Assembly (NCBI RefSeq): GCF_036898095.1
Contig: NC_090726.1
Location: 32,941,628 to 33,005,627 of the forward strand
DNA: 64,000 bases
Direction of reading: 5' to 3'
Origin: Palaemon carinicauda
Taxonomy: Eukaryota > Arthropoda > Malacostraca > Decapoda > Palaemonidae
Below are positions 60,100-64,000 of this stretch, in pieces. The notes beneath the pieces are model-generated. The model saw only the letters and a program-made list of their open reading frames with translations. It was not told the DNA's origin and did not search any database. The translations under genes and the position numbers were made by a program. Positions within the stretch are counted from its first letter, which is position 1, and every line of letters begins with the position of its first letter.

Positions 60100-61240
60100 T
60101 GACTACATAACGCTCCCTCTCGTAAGAAGTGTGGGGAAAACTCTCTCCTGTGCTTGAGCACATCACAGCTACATGCTGAATGGGCTTGCTAACTATTAGA
60201 TTGAGTACAGTTGGCGAGGCCTTTCGAAGCTGTAACTCCAGAGAGGGGAAGATTGAAAGTAAAAGAAAAGGCCAGTCATTCTTTGCTTTCATCTCGGTTT
60301 TACTTGTAACTTCAGGCCTCGATATGCAATTCCTGGTCCTGTGGTAGCTTAGGCAGCTAGACCACCTGCTGAGCACCTACAACAGGGCCCGAGAACATAT
60401 CTAGGAACCTGTGGGTAACATTCCACAAGTAAAGATCAGTGAGCATTGTCTGATGCTTCCAACACCTACTAAGGAAGTACTAATACTCCTTACATTCTGA
60501 GCTTTTACATGTGTCCCTTCCATGGGCGAGGAAGTGAGCGTCTTGCAGATAACCTCTCTCGTCCAGAATGAGATTCTGTACTTGGACATTGTATTCTCTT
60601 CCCGTCCTCGCATAAAGATAGTGTAAAAATTGCTCATCAGGATCATCAGTTATACCCCTAAAATCCCTGGAATCAGACAATGATCGATTTGCATTAAGCT
60701 ACGACGTAGAGTGAGAACTGCTTCCATCCCCTTGAATGGGTGATGTTGAACGAGGGACCATGGAACTCACTAACTCGTTTAGCCGAAGCTAAAGCAAGCA
60801 ACAAAACCGTTTGGGTAAGGTCTGAGGCTCGCCTCAATGGTTCATAGGGGGCTCTCTTCCATAAACATAATATTTCAACATCCCATGGGAAGACAATATC
60901 AGCGATTAACAAAAGTTACAAGGAGACACCCCTCCCACAACACCAACCACAGGATTGCCCTATTTGTCCTAACAGATTGCTGCCAAGGATCTGAGGAGGT
61001 ATCAAGGCACCTGTTGCAGAGTTTCTCGTGAAAAGCCTTTCTCTGAGAGATGATGCTTGATAACCTGTGCAGGAAGTTGAAGGGATCCCGTTGTACTGTA
61101 GAAGATCCTGGTGTGTGGCTGGTGTTGCAGGTTGGGGAGAGCAGACAATTCTCTTGAGGTTTAAGTTAGGAGCAGCAGCAGGTTTGGATACCATTGCCTT
61201 TGTGGCCACTTTAGTGCTACAAGTCACCAGTAGGATTGGT
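60100..61240 (-). pseudogene. DIRS element 3 tyrosine recombinase
   Basis: Minus strand: PYEPLRRASDLTQTVLLLAL, then ASAKRVSEFHGPSF and ITHSRGWKQFSLYVV (60694-60912). This is the start of the catalytic domain with the first catalytic arginine (AKRVSE). The N-terminal domain (about 60916-61227) is scrambled by frame changes. Beyond 60690, FRGITDDPDEQFLHYL-like and SYERERYVVIKP segments (60089-60680) are too decayed to assign residues. Confidence 0.7.
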
Positions 61241-61311
61241 ATTGCACAAAAATGATATAGGATTCTTTTTAACAGGCAAAACAGTAGAAAAGTATATATG
61301 TTCAGGTCATC

Positions 61312-61866
61312 TTACGGATGCTGGAATGTGTCTTCGAGCACTGCTCTCAGGTCTAGGACTGGAGAGCAATAAATCAGGATCTTACAGTTCAGGGAGGTCG
61401 TGAACGGATCCACTGTCTGACCACCCACCAAAAAAATAATCAGGATTCCCAACAATATCTGAGGCATAAAGACCATCTTGACCCAACTATCTGCATCTTC
61501 CTGTTTAATTTGAATGCTACTACATTCCTTTTGCCTCAGATGAAATGAGCCAACATGGTAATCCAGTTGAGCTCTTGCCCACTTGAGGGTCTTTAATGTT
61601 AGCCAGCCCAGTTGCAGGGACATGGTACCTCCTTGCTTGTTTATGTAGGACACTCGAATGAACTCGTTCCCTGTAAACTCAAATGGAGAACCTTTGAGAC
61701 AGTGTAAACAACAATCGTTGTTCCAGGTAGTGTGGTTCCCCATCTCAGCAACCGATCGTAAGTTTCCTGAGCTCTGTGATAGATCATAAGGTTTCAGATT
61801 GCTGTACATTAATGTAGAGTTCTCAATTGAATAAATGATTGTACCATTACAGATTGCAATAAACAA
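61312..61866 (-). pseudogene. DIRS element 3 RNase H region
   Basis: This 184-residue frame contains IRVSYINKQGGTMSLQL (the D-x-T-x-V-x-YINKQGGT signature with its aspartate lost) and LDYHVGSFHLRQKE, where HI-G-N-AD is usual. VDPFTTSLNCKILIYCSPVL and AVLEDTF follow, where VDLFAT-N-Y-SP-D-A-DA is usual. These are the RNase H and downstream linker of DIRS polymerases. Confidence 0.8.
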
Positions 61867-63445
61867 TCAGTTCCCAATCGCAGTAAACAGTTGTAAGATT
61901 ACCGATCAAGGTAACAAACTGTAAAGTTTGTGAACACGGCACATAGACGATCACATGGGAAAACGCTGTTCATGGAGAACAATTTAAGGCAGCAACCTGT
62001 CTTGCGGGGAGTGAACGCAATTGGAACGTCTCCCTAAAGATAAAAAAACAAAAGGGCAGAGCACGTGAAGTGTCCAATCGAGCAAGAGCAGCGAATGCCT
62101 AACTCTCGTGACCAAACATATTCTCGGGGGAAATAAGAGTTTCCGGTACATACTTTGTATCCATCTTACTCATGTTAGTGAACGGTCTTTTTTTTAAGAT
62201 CAAGAAAGTGAGAGCTCGACTTCGTATTAGGCCAAGTGCTAGAACAAAACACGTGAGGATTTGAATCCAGAACTGATCATTACTGGGTACACTCTTGGTA
62301 TGTTTGCACAAGCAGGTGAGGTGGCACCCCTTAGGAGTGCACAATTCCGAGCAGGTGAGATGGCGTCCCCTAAGGAGCATGCGATCAGAAGCTCGTGTAG
62401 GAGCGCATGATCGCAAACAGGTGAGGTGGCACTACCATAGGAGTGCACGATCGTAAATAGATGAGGTGGAGATCCTTTAGGATCATGCGAGCACATACAG
62501 TAGTAGCATACTAATGCATAGTAGCACTTTGATGCGAACAGTTGAGGTGGCACTCTCCTAAGAGCATGTGATCGCAACCAGGAGAAACGGGGCTCCAGTA
62601 GGGGTACATGATCGTGAACACATATGGTGGCGCTCCCTTAAGAGTACACGACCGCATACAGTAGTAGCATGCTTATGTGCAGTAATGTGTGACCACAAAG
62701 TAGCATGTTAATGGGTAGTAGTGTGCTAAAGGTCACAATGTAGAGTATACTCTCAGTCTCATTCTTTGTCCTTGATGAAGGATTAGACAACACTGTCCCT
62801 CTTGCACAAAGAGTGACAGTGGGAGTCATATACGTGCAACTCCTATCAATCAGTCTTAAGGGACTAATAGTCCAAAAAGGGGAGGAGAAGTTTGGATCCC
62901 CTTTTTTTCTTCCGATTAGCAAAGTTCATGGCCGATGAATACATGGATCCACTATTAGCACTAAAAGACAAAGGTGCAGAAGAGGTGGAAGATTAACTAG
63001 AAGTTCTCCTTCCATCGACGTGTGCAACGATGTTTCATTCCTCAGTTTCAATATCATTGTCACTAGTCCATACAAGAGAAGGAATAAACAGGAATGCTGT
63101 TTAACACAAACAAGTGTATTGGCAGAGTACATAGAAGCTTTCAGTCAGCTATATATAGTGGGAAAACTGCAAAACCATCTCTTAAAATCCCTTGCATACA
63201 ACAAACTACTATTTATAGGAAAAAAGTCAGTTGATGGTGCTGGAATTATGTCTGTACTCATCAGCAGCTGAAACAAAAATACAGTAGCTACTTAATGCAC
63301 TGGCTGAGGGCAGGGCTTCCCCACTACCTGCCCATAACTACCTACTGTACACATCGTTATAAATTTCAACAGTCAAGTTCCAAGCAAGCTGAACACACTC
63401 CTATTGAAGGACTCAAATTTGTATTTGTTTAGGAACAAACTAGGA

Positions 63446-63536
63446 TAAAAATGAACAATATTAATAAATATATAATTGACTATTTACTTTTATGTGTTCT
63501 TTCATATAGAACAAAATTAAACCCAACACAACCAAC
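63446..63536 (-). other. DCAF7 intron start between splice donor and DIRS element 3
   Basis: Only about 90 bp of intron separate the exon donor (GAG|GTTGGT at 63537/63536) from the DIRS terminal repeat. Confidence 0.6.
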
Positions 63537-63688
63537 CTCGCAAGCATCCATTGCAACAGTAGCCAAATAGTTAGGGTCCTGTTTATTCCATGCCAACCTC
63601 AAAAGAGGAGTGTGTGCTGGGTCCTCATAAATGATTGTGGAATGTTCCAAATGACGTAAATCAAACATTCTGACTGATCCATCAGCAC
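63537..63688 (-). CDS. DCAF7: DCAF7/WDR68, internal coding exon
   Basis: This 152-bp exon lies between the acceptor TTTCTTTCTAG and the donor GAG|GTTGGT. It enters in phase 1 and leaves in phase 0. The translation [51 protein letters not shown] is almost identical to animal DCAF7, with the WD-type MFDLR strand. With the two downstream exons it gives 149 residues, a little under half of the roughly 340-residue protein. The remaining 5' exons must lie beyond base 64000. The open frame extending past the donor to 63480 is intron read-through. Confidence 0.95.
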
Positions 63689-64000
63689 CTAGAAAGAAAA
63701 TTACACAAAGGTGAGTTTTCAAATAGTTCAGGGACCAAAAGTTACAAAATGCCATCACTTCTAATCAAAGATTAAGCTTGGCCACTGGGACCTTTCCTTA
63801 CACGAACCTGAATAAAACAAAAAGGCCTCAAATGTAATACCACTGAATACCTCCCCTGAAATTTTACTATATGCAAGGCAAGTAACCACCATTCCTTCAG
63901 TCATAAATAAAATGCAATAGTTAATTGACCACCAATAAACAGGTCCCATGGTTAAAAATTCATGAGCCTATCCTAATAACACATTAACTAGACCACTGAG
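63689..64000 (-). other. DCAF7 upstream intron; no feature seen
   Basis: No coding match was found between the acceptor at 63689 and the window end. Confidence 0.5.

Larger units (their letters stand above)
59600..63445 (-). mobile_element. DIRS-type retrotransposon, element 3, in DCAF7 intron
   Basis: Minus orientation. One terminal repeat at about 59610-59780 (CCTAACATACAAAATTGAGTCC) matches in inverted form 63280-63440 (GGACTCAAATTTGTATTTGT, CAAGCAAGCTGAACACACTC), with considerable drift. An internal complementary-region-like block at 59825-59935 holds GTAAAGGACTCGGCTTTGTA. RNase H and recombinase remnants lie between. At about 3.85 kb it is a shortened, decayed copy. Degenerate repeats of about 40 bp (GGTGAGGTGGCACTACCATA-type) occupy 62300-62660 in the gag-like part. 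Confidence 0.7.

Overview
This window looks like nuclear DNA from an arthropod, most likely a decapod crustacean. It has one clear, intron-containing conserved animal gene. It has very dense (AT)n, (CT)n and (GT)n microsatellites. It is packed with transposons of types known to be abundant in decapods: DIRS-type tyrosine-recombinase retrotransposons, LINEs with a (TAA)n tail, tRNA-derived SINEs, P, hAT and piggyBac-type DNA elements, and palindromic MITEs. Nothing prokaryotic, no rRNA gene and no CRISPR array is visible. The species is inferred from repeat content and was not tested.

Host genes. The minus strand at the right end carries the last three coding exons of DCAF7/WDR68, a WD40 adaptor (63537-63688, 58604-58721, 56725-56900). 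Splice sites and reading phases match and the natural stop is present; the 5' exons lie beyond base 64000. A second probable gene on the minus strand (coding exon 4184-4900, possible 5' exon ending at 6079) encodes a basic, low-complexity protein with a C-terminal coiled coil that I cannot name.

Layout. 0-4 kb: a TTAA MITE, a LINE fragment and a 2.9-kb array of 39-bp repeats. 4-6.3 kb: the coiled-coil gene. 6.4-14.3 kb: microsatellites, a 30-bp minisatellite, two LINE fragments, two copies of a near-perfect foldback element and two long-TIR MITEs. 14.6-18.7 kb: a P-element transposase relic split by two tandem arrays built from its own codons. 18.9-29 kb: an 840-bp TIR element, SINEs, several LINE relics nested in one another and a hAT relic. 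29.3-52.8 kb: three DIRS elements end to end, the first carrying nested hAT, P-type and piggyBac-type insertions. 52.8-64 kb: DCAF7 and its AT-rich 3' flank; its introns hold a LINE relic and a fourth DIRS element on the same strand as the gene.

The main observations are: (1) short stretches of transposase and LINE coding sequence that became tandem arrays in place; (2) four DIRS elements whose inverted terminal repeats and internal complementary regions can be read directly; (3) insertion histories that can be ordered, including an empty TTAA site in one DIRS terminal repeat matching a filled site in the other. No mobile element here looks intact. All coordinates come from reading by eye, so repeat boundaries may be off by several bases.
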